From Aristolochia californica (taxonomy: Eukaryota; Streptophyta; Magnoliopsida; Piperales; Aristolochiaceae): a DNA stretch of 64,000 bases. The stretch lies in the NCBI GenBank assembly GCA_029961685.1, contig JARWKL010000009.1, positions 10,683,758 to 10,747,757 on the forward strand, written 5' to 3'. The position numbers and the translations under genes are program-made. Position 1 is the stretch's first letter. Every line of letters begins with the position of its first letter. Of the stretch, positions 30,906 through 43,042 are shown in pieces. Below the pieces are notes generated by a model, which was given only the letters and a program-made list of their open reading frames with translations, was not told the DNA's origin and made no database searches.

Positions 30906-33900
30906 CTCACAATAATAAAGTGTTTCTCGACATGTTTCTTATCTGATGGAAGAGGGACAAGAGTTCATATCTGATTTTCATAAAGGACCTGTATTTCTTC
31001 ATCCATAACCATTTTCCACCCTGGATGTTTAAGAGCCTCCTGATAGGACTGTGGAATAGGTATGCAGGAAATAGTAGACAAAAATTGACAACAAACAGGG
31101 GATAGACGATGATGAGACACAGTTTGTTATGGGATGAGAAGTAGAGTGCATGGTGCATGATATGGGCTCTTTCCTAATTGCAATAGGACGAGTATCATAT
31201 TGTGAGCCAAAATAACTGGAGAAGATGGACTACCCTCGGTAGGATCCGAAAACTCAGCATGCGTGGTGTTAGCCAGTGTTTTTGGGGGCTGAGTAGTTTT
31301 TGTAGCACAGGGCACAACCGGTCGAGGAGAACCTGGTACGGAAGATAAACCTGGAGGAGCATTATCATAATAATATGGAGAGTCTTCAAAGAATGTAATA
31401 TCCCTAGACACAAGTAAATGCTGAAGAGTGGGATTATAGCAAACATAACCCTTTTGTGTACTAGAGTATCCTAAGAAGATACACTTGATAGATTTTGGAT
31501 CAAGTTTACTGTGTCTTAGGGAGAAAATATGGACAAAACATTGACAGCCGACACTCTCAAGGGCAATGAAAAGGAATCATCATCATCATGTAATAATAGA
31601 GAGTAGGGAGATTTTTTTCCAAGAACGGAAGAGGGTAATTGGTTTATAAGAAAACATGCGGTAAGGATTGCATGTGGCCAATAAAAGTATGGAAATTTCA
31701 TGGCATATAGTAATTCGCGAGCTACCTCAAGAATATGATGATTCTTCCGTTCGGCTACACCATTTTTTTGAGGGGTGTAGGCACATGATGTCTAAAGAAT
31801 AATGCCATTTTCTTGACAAAACGAGTCAAGATCTTTGGAAGTGTATTCTTTGGCATTATCCGACTGAAGGACTTTAATTTTCTGCCCAAACTGAGTGAGT
31901 ACCATTGCATGAAAAGATTTTAATATCAATGGTATTTCATAACACTCTTTAAACAAAAATCACCAAGTGGTACGAGTGAAGTCATCAATAAATGTAATAA
32001 AATATTTGACTTGAGAAATGTTGGAGACACTCAAGGGTCCCCATATATCATTATGAATTAATGAAAAAGGAGAGACACTTTTAATTTCTGGACGAGGTGA
32101 GTAAGTAGACCTTTGATGTTTACTCATTTGACATGCTTCACAATGAAGGCCCGACTTCCCTTTAGGAAAAATATGATGAAGAGGTTGGGAGGACGGATGT
32201 CCCAACCGGTTGTGCCATAACTTGGTTTTAGTATCACAGGTGGATGCAGTATTTATTTGTGGCACATCCAGGTAGTAGAGTCCCTTTTGTTCACTGCCTC
32301 CACCAATCACCCGCTTCATTTTAAGATCCTGAAACACACATGAAGTGGGTGAGAAAGTGATAGCGCAATTAAAATGTTTGGTGAGTTGACTAACCGATAA
32401 AAGATTCAAAGGGAAAGTGGGAACGAAAAGGATATCAATGAGCGGAAGTGATGATGTTACAGAAGTGGATCCTTTCCCTTGAACTTTAGTTTGTGAACTG
32501 TCAGCAATGGTAACAAATTTATGTGAAAGACACGGAGAAACTGAGTATAGTAGATGTTTGTTATTAGTAAGATGCTCAGAGGCTCCTGAGTCAATTATCC
32601 AGGATGAAAAGGAGGTAAAAATCATACCTTAAGCGGTGGTGGTAGTGGTCGGTGAAGAAGTACTTGGAGAGGACCCCATCATAGTCTTCATTTTCTGGAA
32701 CAGTTCATAATCTTCATCAGTAAATTTATTCTTTGCAGTTGTTGTGGTAGACTGCTCCACTTTTGTATCACTTACCAAAGCTTGGTTAGCCTTATAACAT
32801 TTTTCTCGAGCGTGGCCCAATCTACCACATATAGAGCATTTCTTCATGTGAAAACATGTGTCTCTAGTGTAGCCTTATCCCTTACAATGGGTGCATTCCT
32901 TCTCATCTGTTCGGTCAAAACCAGTTCTTCCATTTCTTCCTCTTCCTTCTCTATAAAATTTGCCTCGGCCTCGGTCTTGGTCAGATGGTGTTCCCCTATG
33001 TCCAGAGTACATAGCAGATGGTATTGCAGTAGTAGAGGGAGAAGCGCCTGGAATACGGAAAAGTGTAGCACATACAACATCAAAAGTGGAAAATGCGGAA
33101 GAGCTTAGAAGGTGAGTCTTAGCAACTTCATGATGCGATTTAATGTTAGCAAGGCATATGGCAATTATCAAGGCCTCTTTCTGTTTATCTTGGACAGAGA
33201 TATCTGTAGAGGTTAGCTGGGCAAGCTTTCATTCTTGAAGAAAGCGTCAAAAGTGGGCTAAATATTCATGTATATTGTCTCCTTGTTTGGTGGTAAGCAA
33301 AATATGGCCTTTGTAAGTTGTCCGAGCTTGAATACAACTTGGCGCATGTCTTCCAAATTTGTTTAGCCGTCTCTAGGTGAATGACATTATTGGAGACATG
33401 TTCTTCCATACTGTTGATAAGCCAACTGATAACCAATGTATCCCCTTTAACTATTTGGTATAGAATATATCATTTTCATCAATATGTGGTCCACGGTTGG
33501 CGAGATGACCAACTAGGTCCTTTGTGATAAGAAATCGACGAACCGATGTGGACCGGTTCATAAAATTTGATACTCCCCCATAAGGGTACAGTGGTGATTT
33601 TGAGTATGTCACTCTTTTGACTCATATTATCTTTAGCCATAGTAGGAAAATTTATTTGTAATATAGTTCTCTAATCAAGTAATCAAAATATGACCAAGTG
33701 GAAGGCTTTACACAACTCGGTTAATGAAGATGCTTAGCATTAAAGCTAAATAATTAATGTTAATGGACAATGACTCATAAAAGGCTCAACATCATCCTTC
33801 TTTATCCAGGAATCTTGTTCCCACAGAGTTATAAAAAAAATCAATATGCACTGGTCTTGGTCAAAGTATTGTGCAAACCGAAAAAAAACTGCCTTGATAA

Positions 33901-34136
33901 TTTCTTCTAATCAAAGATAATTCGAGATGCATATATTTTCACAATCTCTTAAGATGAAAATATGCATAAGGACCTCTCTAAACCACCTCCTAATACCAAA
34001 AACTAGTAGCATAAAATAAATACTTATCTCATGAGCTTCAATTTTGCTTCATAAGGAGTCTTCCATGAGCAGCTTTTAATCATATATTCAAAGAGCATAT
34101 GGGGATCCTAAATTGGTAACTCTGATACCATGTTGA
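30906..34136 (-). mobile_element. Copia B, 5' part (primer site, gag, protease, integrase)
   Basis: Reading leftward: only the last bases of an LTR remain (AATTCAACA at about 34131-34138), then primer site TGGTATCAGAGTTAC (34116-34130), leader, gag (about 33640-32850) and zinc knuckle CSICGRLGHAREKC at about 32840. Protease WIIDSGASEHLT is intact at about 32600. Pre-integrase LWHNRLGHPS is near 32230 and integrase core HNDIWGP..FIDDFTRTTW ends near 31960, where a stop begins broken frames. Sequence stops at the start of the RT region (VPLPSDKK, about 30920). RT, RNase H and 3' LTR are missing. Non-functional. Confidence 0.88.
31960..32625 (-). pseudogene. Copia B protease and integrase core segment
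   Basis: A 221-codon open stretch: protease with intact DSGAS near its start, then SVSQLTKHFNCAITF, the pre-integrase HxxRLGHPS block with CEACQMSKHQR, and integrase first Asp in HNDIWGP and FIDDFTR. It is the best-preserved coding segment among the minus-strand copias. The upstream 32629-32847 frame carries the CCHC knuckle, CSICGRLGHAREKC, with all four ligands. Confidence 0.88.
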
Positions 34137-34146
34137 ATTTAGGACC

Positions 34147-36534
34147 CCATGAATAACAATGAATCCATCTCATCCCGCATGGCCAATTCCCATTTGATTG
34201 CACGACTTCCTCATAACTCTCTGGTTCACCTTGATCAGTCAAAAAATATAATTCAGTGCAGGGAAGTACCTCTGTGGTGGTCGGCAATTTTTGGCAGATC
34301 TCTTGAGTTCAATCACATGAATGTTTCTATTTACTTCTGGGGGTATGTTTTATTGGTCTTCCTGAGCAATATTTTCCATCTCAATAGTTGGAATATCTCT
34401 CAACTGAATCACTTCATATTTCTTGGCTTCATCACTTGTGCTCTCAGACTATTTTCAACTTGTCTTTATACATGACATCTTCATTGAACATCATGTCCTT
34501 GCTCCTGATAACCAAACTCGGTACCACCATAGCCAATAAAGAAACATATCTTAGATTTAGCATCAAGTTTACTTCTAATAGCAAAATCAATGTGAATATA
34601 AGAAACACAACCAAAAATGTTCAAGAAAGAAAGATTTACCTCTTTGGCACTCTAGACCTCTTCTTGTATTTTGAAATCCAATGGTGTTGAGGGACCTCTA
34701 TTGATCAAATTGGCCACGGTGCTAATAGCCTCAAACTAGAACATCTTTGGCAATCCTGCATGTAATTTCATGCTCCTATCACGCACGTTCAAGGTCATGT
34801 TCATCCTCTCAGCTACACCATTCTGTTGAGGTTTTCCAAGAATAGTCTTCTTCATCTTGATTCCATTATCAGCACAATACAGCTTGAAATTATCATCTAT
34901 GTATTCTCCCCCATTATCTGCCTACAAGCACTTCACCTTCAAATCTATCTCATTCTCAACCATTGCTCTCCATCTCTTGAATGTATCAAAGACATCAAAT
35001 TTCTTTTTCAGGAAATAAACCCATACCTTTCTGCTTGCATCATCAATAAATGTTACGTGGTAATTGGAACCACCAAGGGAGATAACAATTGAAGGCCCCC
35101 ACACATCTGTGTGAACCAAATCCAATTTTTTTGGTTTTTACTCATTTTCAGCCTTAGAAAAGCTAACCATTTTTTGCTTGCCGAAAATACAGCCTTCACA
35201 CAAACTGTTATCTACAGTTTTTAACCTTGGTAGCTTCCCTTTGGACTGAAACACTTTTATTCCCTTCTCACTCATGTGACTGAGCCTATAATGCCACAAA
35301 TTAGAATCAGTAACTACATCAGCAACTGCAATCGTGTCTCTGCAACTGGAAGTGTTGTACAGAGTTCTAGTTTTAACTTTGCGTGCAACAACCATGACTC
35401 CCTTTGTGACTTTCTAGGCAGCACCATTAAAAGTCACATTATGACCTTCATCATCAAGTTGCCCCACTGAGATCAGATTACACATCAGTTTTGGTACATG
35501 TCTCACCTTGTGAATTGTCCACACTGACCCGTTTGACATCCTCAAACTGACATTACCAATACAGACAATATCCAAAGGTTCTCCATCAGCAAGATATACC
35601 TTCCCGTGGTCTCCAAAAACATAATTCTCCATGATCTCATGATGTGCAGTGGTGTGAAAATAAGTTCTTGAATCTAACACCCAAGAGTCAATAAGGCTAT
35701 CAACCGATAAGAGTAAAGCATCTTGTACCTCTTCAATCACCGCATTTGTAACATCGTTTTTCTTTTCATCCTTCTCCGGTGTTCTGTAGTTCTTCTTTTT
35801 GTGACTAGACTTGCCATAATTCCAGCATTCCACATTCCTTTCGAATTTGGACTTGCCTCTACCATTCGATTTCCTTCTACCATTACCCTTGTTGGAATTC
35901 CTCTCGAAGTTCCTTCCCCTAGTATCGACACTTAGGGCAGAATTAGATGTTGATGATTCTCTTGAGTCATTTCTATGAACATCCTCTACATGAATACTAT
36001 CTCGAACATCATTAAAGATCAACTTTCCGCTGCCTACAGAGTTGCTGACTGCATCTCTCATAGGCTCCCAAAAATTTGGCAAAGAGGCCAAAAAAATTAA
36101 AGCACCAACCTCATCATCAAATTTAATTTGAACGGATGTCAATTGATTGACAATCGTGCTAAACTCATTCAAACGCGATGCCACTGATGTATTTTCTGTC
36201 ATCTTTAAATTGAAGAGTTTTTTCATGAGATGTACCTAATTATTTGCAGAAGGCTTCTCATACATGTCGGACAGAATCTTCATCATCCCCGTTGTGGTTT
36301 TCTTCGACGGTGTTACTTCCAACACTTGTCTATCGAGGAGATTCACCTCATCATCTTTCATACCTTCTGGTTTCATATCCTGAAGTGGGGCGTGCAGATT
36401 TTTACTTTACAGATAATTTTTAATATGCATCCTCCAAAACACAAGATCTATACCATCGAACTTGTTGATTCCAAGTATTGATCCCTCTTCGCCAACCTTT
36501 GATCTTAATCATAAACCAAAGCTTCAATACCATT
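34147..36534 (-). mobile_element. Copia A internal region (gag to RT start)
   Basis: Reading leftward from its primer site (TGGTATTGAAGC, 36521-36532, a changed form of TGGTATCAGAGC): gag N-terminus with several stops, then an open stretch 36226-35414, then pre-integrase and integrase (35395-34922: LWHYRLSHMS, HTDVWGP, FIDDASRKVWVYF, and ADNGGEY after a stop). Broken frames follow to MRDEMDSLL near 34150, where the RT would begin. There it abuts copia B. RT, RNase H and 3' LTR are missing. Confidence 0.87.
35414..36226 (-). pseudogene. Copia A gag-protease segment
   Basis: 270 codons: gag core (MKKLFNLKMTENTSVASRLN), a knuckle decayed to CWNYGKSSHKKKNY (two of the CCHC cysteines are Tyr), then protease where the DSGAS active site is changed to DSRTY, then ISVGQLDDEGH. 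The altered knuckle and active site show an inactive copy despite the long open frame. Confidence 0.87.
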
Positions 36535-36940
36535 TATTAGGAATTAGACGCCCTAATTCTAAACTAACGAGAACAATAATAATAATCGCAAAAGAAAGGA
36601 AAAGCATGCATGAAAAATAGCAAGATTTATACAAGTTCGCCTCAAGGTGAAACTACGTCCTGTCTTCCACCACTGCAGTAATCTACTATAAAGATGAAAT
36701 AGTTTACAAGAGAAACCACACACACTTACAGGTGTTTTCTCTACCTCTCTTGCCTTACAACTCCAGCTCCTTATCGGTGATGGTAAAACAATAATAGCGG
36801 CACCCCTCAATTATAAAGAGAAAATTAGGGCAACCGAGATACAAGAGTAAAATTCCCAAACTACCCTTAATGAAACAACAGTTAATATATCCACGTACCG
36901 ACTTAGTATAGGGCGTTGATTAGGCTCCACAACTTAACAC
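36535..36940 (-). repeat. 5' LTR of copia A (family Q)
   Basis: Minus-strand LTR from TGTTAAGTTGTGGAG (36940) to CTAATTCCTAATA (36535); the last CA is mutated to TA. It matches the Q solo LTRs at 2597, 9756 and 39897, which identifies copia A as the source family of those LTRs. Confidence 0.88.
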
Positions 36941-37570
36941 TTTTTTCTTTCAAAAAGGGTAAAATTGGATTTCAATTGTGAAATCTTTAGTATGCCAATA
37001 AATGGTCAGTTATTGCTCTCCAATGAATTTGAGCATCTATGTATAAAATTCCTAGTCAAAATAGCCATTTTGATTGTTTTCAAAAAACTGAAAAATTTTT
37101 TGATTGATCAACAAAAAGGTATGATCGATTAACCATGTATAACGACTATACTTTTTGAATTTCCTAAACCCAATGATCGATCAAGGCATTTTACAAAACT
37201 CGTTGATTGATCAGTCATGATTTATAGAATTGGCTAGATAATATTTTGTATGATTGAACATGCTATTGTGGATGATAGATCATGCCTTTGGGATGACCGA
37301 TCATGCCAATTTTGGGTGATCGATCATGCTTTTTACAATATTTTGTATGATTGATCATACCTATGCAGGATGATTGATCATGCTTTATAAAGTCTACCAG
37401 GCTACATTCTCGATGATCAATCAAGTCTTTGCAGAAAGATGGATCGTGCCTACTACCAATGAGAAAAAATGATTTTTAAGCATGTTTTAGGCCTTTCTAA
37501 GGGAATTAAACTTTTCAAAATGTTTGTATGCATCATTACAAAATAGTTTTAGAAGAAGAGCATGTCCTAA
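36941..37570. repeat. TGATCGATCA-rich degenerate array
   Basis: From about 37097 to 37445 a TGATYGATCA-like palindromic core recurs more than ten times (examples at 37171, 37202, 37318, 37350, 37373), often followed by ATGC, spaced about 20-50 bases. Flanks carry no gene. Confidence 0.7.
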
Positions 37571-38908
37571 AGTTCCAAAGGTAAAAAAATAGCCCAACTT
37601 TAGGACACAACAAAGAGACTACTCAAATTTTAAGGGTAGCTCAAACACAAATTACCTCTTGGGTGAAGAATAAAAGACTTGACTCAAGCTGGATATTGGG
37701 CACACTCCTACACTTTTTAGGTAGTAGGTCTATAGGCTTTGGTCTGAAGTGATTTTAACAAAAACAAATTGAAGAAAGTACTTTAAGGAATTAAGGGTGT
37801 GAATAAAAAATTAGTAGCTCTCATACTCCAAAAGGAAAGAAGCACACAATGCAGTTTCATACTTCCAAGAAAGAAGGAGGCGCTTTTAGACCAATAAATG
37901 GATAAAAACGTGACCAGGTTTTAGTCAAAGGGAGGTAAAAAAAAAAAAATTCTATGAACATGATGATTAAGGAAACTTAAAAAAACCCAATAAGAAAGTT
38001 TTCATATAGAACATAATAATGAAAACTTTCTAAAAATAAACTTCTCAGATAAGGCAACTACTTTTTAACACAACTTGACTAATTTACAAAGAAAATATTC
38101 AAGGGATAATTCTAGAATAAAGGAGATTTAGGACACTTATTTGGAATCTAGAATTAGGAAACAAAACTTTCTAAATAAAAAATTTTAGACTATGTCAAAA
38201 AGGAAAGTAAACTCATAATGGAAAAGAATTCTCTAAAAGAAATTAATGTAATATAAGATAAAAAAAACTTTTAAGAAAGAAAATATACTAAAGGTGGTAA
38301 AATCTTGACTAGATTTTAAAAATAATAGGACTCTTAAACAACATTAGCAGCTCAAAAAGTGAAGCAAAAACTTCGACTTAAATACAGATCTTCTCATGTT
38401 ATTCCAACATGACCTTTGATTTTCCAATGTGGATATCTCTCTCTAGAAAGATCAGATTGAGAAACGGTTTATTGGGATAGAAAGTAGACTCACATATATT
38501 TCTTTTGAGATATAATTCTTAATATAAATCCTCGGTAATTTTGGTACAAACCATTTAGGAAGATTAGGTTTTTTGTTGCTACAAGAAACTTTTTTGCTAC
38601 TTGACCTTTGTTGATTTAGATGTCAATTTCTCTTTCTAGAAAAATTTTATTTCAATAATTATTTTTTGAGTTGGAAACTAGACTAAAATATTTTTCCAAT
38701 GGTATATATTTTTCTATAGGAAACATATGGTAAGATATTGAAACGTCCAATGAAAAATAGGAATTGGGAAAGAAGACTAAAGGAAAAATGAAAAAAACTC
38801 CCATTATTTCCTTTTTCTTTTTCTTTTTCTTCTTTTTCTTCCACCCTTTCTTCTCCATCCTCTTCACCTTTTCCATCAGATATTTTCCCTCTCTAATACC
38901 ATGTTGAT
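37571..38908 (-). mobile_element. Diverged P-like internal region with primer site
   Basis: Shares blocks with P0 (GGGTGAAGAATAAAAGACTT at 37660, like 16650; the TTTCTCTTTCTAGAAAAA modules near 38630). It ends at a primer site, TGGTATTAGAGAGGG, at 38894-38908 on the minus strand. A CTTTTT pyrimidine run lies at 38806-38842. Non-coding. Confidence 0.65.
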
Positions 38909-39896
38909 TTCTAGGGATAACCCATAAACACAAGCGATCTCAAGGATGTCCTTCAATGTTGCTTGAATACCCTTCTTAAAGAGATGTCCTTCAATGTTGC
39001 TTGTACATTAAAGAGATGTCCTTCAATGTTGCTTGAAGTCTTCAATAGGTTTGATCGTTTTGAAGTTTTAGACCTTGAGATACATCGACTCTTGAAGGTA
39101 AAGTATCTTAAATACTTAGTTTGCAAATTGTTATCTCTATTAAGTTTTGTTATCAACAAAAATAATAAGAGAGTCAACCTATGGCCAACATATGGAACCT
39201 ATAGCTTTCAAATTTCATGCTGTAATCTAGTTTCGAAACCTTACCTTTGGTATTAGGCACATTTGCATTCATATAGAGTATAATAGGGTTCCTTCCTCTA
39301 ACAAATCAGTTCATACCCTTAATGTTCAGCCATGGAGGAATAGATCCTTCCCACTCTTCATTTTATGTTAGAGAATCAGTGTGAACATGATGCATCAAAA
39401 TGATCAAACACATTCCATAAATTTTTAGCGTGTCACTTTGACATCTAATATGAGGTTTTCAGAACATTGGATGACAAAGGTACTCAGGACTCAATTAAGC
39501 TTTCGTTATATCACATTTAAAGGTTGGGAAGGTGTGTAAACATGCATTCAATCATACAAAATAGTTCAGCAATTCATTTTTGTTCATGCATTAAAGATTT
39601 AGCTTGTATAATTTGCACACAAGACAAATTACCAATACTAAGTTTTGTCTAGCCTGTCTTAAATAACAATATGTGTTATGCTCATAGGTAAAACAACAGT
39701 GATTGAGTAAAGTCAAATGCACCTTATTGAAAGAACTAGTTTTTGTATGGTTTTTACTTTGATAAGGGATATAAAAAGTTGAGTTCAACGTCAAAAGTTT
39801 ATAACAAATAGCACACAAGCAAGTTCAATTATTTTTAACATACAGTTTTAATTCATTTCAATTTTTCAAAATCTAATACAATTGGAACCTAGTGCT
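38909..39896 (-). other. Probable P-related LTR remnant and unassigned DNA
   Basis: Begins TGTTGATTTCTAGGG, the expected LTR edge beside the primer site and similar to the edge of the solo LTR at 14366. A 21-base motif GATGTCCTTCAATGTTGCTT is repeated at 38944, 38983 and 39014. The far LTR end is not identifiable. No gene recognised. Confidence 0.45.
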
Positions 39897-40404
39897 TGTT
39901 AGGAATTAGATGCCTTAATTCTAAATTAATGAGAGCAATAATAATAATCGCAAAAGAAGAAAAAAAAAACACGAAAAATACACAACAAAATTTATATAGG
40001 TTCGCCTCAAGGTGAGACTATGTTCTATCTTTCGCCGTTGTAATAATTCACTATAAAGATGAAATAGTTTACAGGAGAAATTGCACACACTTATATATGT
40101 TTTTCTCTAACCTATTCTCGGCCACAATTAATGATCTTACTCCGGGTGATGATAAAACCCTAATAGTGGCGCTCCTAAATATAAAGGAAAAATTAGGGCA
40201 ACCGGATTACAAGTGTAAAATCCCCAAACTAACCATAATAAAATAACAATCAATATATTGTGGATCTAGTGGGGGCTCTGCCCCCCACACCTTCAAGAGG
40301 GAGGCTCCCTACCCCCCTTCCAACTTCCACAGTGACCTTACCACGAAGGTCAACCTACATACCAACTCAACGTAAGGCGTTCATTAGGAAACACAACTTA
40401 ACAG
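39897..40404 (-). repeat. Solo LTR, family Q
   Basis: 508 bp, minus strand, TGTTAAGTTGTG to CTAATTCCTAACA. Flanks gtgct (39892-39896) and gtgtt (40405-40409) match at 4 of 5, supporting a solo LTR. Contains CCCCCCACACC-type G/C-rich insert also seen in the 9756 copy. Confidence 0.87.
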
Positions 40405-41282
40405 TGTTAGACACAAGTTCAACTTTATTTTAAATTGTTTATTTTATTATTTTAATAATACCATCATTATCATTATTTTAATTAAAAACAAGCATAAAAC
40501 AAGAAATGAAAAATCAATTGTCAATATATAAAATAGAATACTTTAGGTCATAAAATAAAAATTTGATACGAACTCAAGTCAGGAGAAAATTAAAGGCTTA
40601 CTCTAAAATTGATTCCAAAGGCAGGAGAAGCAACTTTCAGCTGAAAAAACACATCCTGCCCTCTTTCTAGGATCTCTTCTTTATTTGGTTTTACGAAAAG
40701 TCGGTTCACTTCTTTATCCCAATTATTTCCAGGTAATTAACAAACTACTACCCCTTCTACTAATCCGAACCGACTCAACAAATCACATGGCCTACTCACA
40801 CTCATGAGACTAAATTTATTACTTGATCATCATACTCAATCTTATTACATCATTACTCTCATATAATTAACAAATTATATCTTCCACAAATAAGCCTGCC
40901 AAACATTGACTTATGATAATAATCCAACCAAACAGCCATGGGTTGAGAAGAAAAAGAGTGCAGAAGGTCGAGGGGACAGAAGAGTTTCTGTTAAAGCGTC
41001 GTTGCTTAATCGAGTCATTGATGAAGTACAAGAACATTGATAACTGTTTAACAAGTACACTTGAAGATGAATCAAATACATTCTCTACCACCAAAGGTAA
41101 TGGGGACTGTTCAATATCTCTTCTGCATTAAGCAGGTATTAACAGAAACACAGCTCCAAGCTAGATATAAGAAAAAAAGATGAAGAACAATCTTCCTGAA
41201 ATAAAATGATGAAGAATTACTCCTGCAGTTGTCAGGGCTCCTGGTTCGTGCCCTTATTGCTAATTAATGAGGATCTTCAGTA
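40405..41282. other. Unassigned DNA
   Basis: AT-rich start, then a short plus-strand frame 40913-41131 containing KRVQKVEGTEEFLLKRRCLI of unknown origin. No family recognised. Confidence 0.4.
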
Positions 41283-41413
41283 TTATGTTGCTCTCTCAAA
41301 GCCACCACCAACCTGCATATGCAGCCACTCCGCTTGTGATCCTGGGCTATATTCCCTAGGTGCTTGTGGGTCAAATGCCATACTAGAGGCATCAAATGTC
41401 TGCATGCCGAACT
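41283..41413 (-). pseudogene. Terminal exon of an unidentified host gene
   Basis: On the minus strand an acceptor (TTCATTTTTCAG) is followed by a frame FGMQTFDASSMAFDPQAP then REYSPGSQAEWLHMQVGGG and a TAA stop. Acidic, Pro/Gly/Gln-containing composition reads like real protein. The family is not recognised, and no upstream exon can be found before the copia C LTR at 42716. It may be the end of a gene disrupted or separated by copia C. Confidence 0.45.
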
Positions 41414-42715
41414 GAAAAATGAACAGAAGGAAAGAGCAGTAAGTGGAGAACTTGAAACACCTACTTCGTAAATCTAATGCCAATGAACAGAGAAACCTGA
41501 AATAATTTTAATAAAAAAATCCAGATATTTAATGAAAAGTTGAACCAACCAATCATGAGAAAAAGCAGCCAGAGCAGCAAGAGCCAGTTTGAGACTCACT
41601 CAGAATGCTAGATAAAGAAACAGAAGCTACATAACTGTAGCCTAATCAGGAAGTGGTAAAAGCTGTTTTATATGCAATGCAATAAAAATATCGCAAATAT
41701 GTGTAGGATTTAATATTATTTTAAAAATCTCACCATGTGAAAGTACAAGTTTATACTTCAGAAAATTTTTACATTTTCTAAAATCTATTTTAATTACTTA
41801 ATTTTGCAAATTGACCCCCATAACTTGTCTTCTTTCAGTATTAGGTCACACATGTGACTTCTTTTATTTCTAAAAATCTTGAAGCCCTCTTTTGGGAAAA
41901 AGCCATTTGTCATATTGATGGCAATGGAAACTTACCAAATAGAACTAAAAAAACAGAGGAAGAAACAGAAGAGAACAAACAAGTGTATACAAGAAGAAGA
42001 AAAAAAGTACAATGTTATCAAAACTAAAAAGACCAGCAACCAGGTCCCTTTCTTTTGGGTGATGGTGGCAGGAGAGGGTGCACTGAGAGCAAATGCGCAA
42101 TTTAGGGCAACCTCAGTGTCGTCAGCAGTCAGACAGAACATTTCTGATCAGTGAAGGAAGATAAGGGTCAGACAGGCTGGCTGATCCAAGATGGAGAAGA
42201 GCCTCCTTTAGCAATTAGAGGCCAACTAACTCGGTTCAACCTGTAATATCTAAATTTCAAGATTGAATAATAGAAGGATAAAACCTAAAACTTGAACCTA
42301 CAACATATAAAGTAAAAATAAGTCGTTTAACCACCATGCTGCTCTTGAATTTGTAATAAGATAAAAATTGTTAATATCAACAAAGATTTAAAATGGTTAC
42401 AATACATAACAAATATGTTATATTTATCAAATGCTATGACGTCATGCTGATCAACCTAGAGAAGCAAGGTTGACCCAGGACCTTCCTTGTTACGAGTTCA
42501 ATGGTGGAATTTAGTTTTTACGAAAGCCTCACACTCAGATAATTCACAATTGGAAGAGCACCAAAACTACACTTTGGGCATTTCCACCTTTCATAATGCT
42601 TCATTTTCCCCAGAAGCCTCCAGAATATGTTTGTGAACAATTTGAACATTACACTGCAGCCATAATGAATCTCCATATGCCAGAAAAGACTGAAATACCT
42701 GTAACAGTTAGTCCT
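41414..42715. other. Unassigned, possibly intronic DNA
   Basis: Sequence between the terminal exon and copia C. No convincing exon. Open frames are short and of biased composition. Confidence 0.4.
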
Positions 42716-43042
42716 TGAAAAGTTGCAAGAATAGAAGCGATAGAAGAGGGAAGAAGAAAAGAAGAAGAAACAAGAGGGAGAAGAAAGTGTGCGTTGAATA
42801 GGCACACGTTATGGCTGAAAACTTGAACCCTCTCCTTTAAATAGTTCACTTAAGTGAAAATTGAGATAGATTACAAAAATGCCCCTGTTACATTTAACCC
42901 AATAAATTCCTATATACTTATCAGAATGAATTGAAATTTGGAACATAAACTGCTGCCCTGATGACTAACTTACTGCAACTGCTAGAAGGACATGTACACA
43001 AATAGGAAATGACCAAAAGGAACTTATACATGTATTTGAACA
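42716..43042 (-). repeat. 3' LTR of copia C
   Basis: 327 bp, minus strand, from TGTTCAAATACATG (43042), directly after a TTTGAGGGGGAG tract, to GCAACTTTTCA (42716). Its left part matches the truncated 5' LTR at 51801-51983. Confidence 0.9.
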
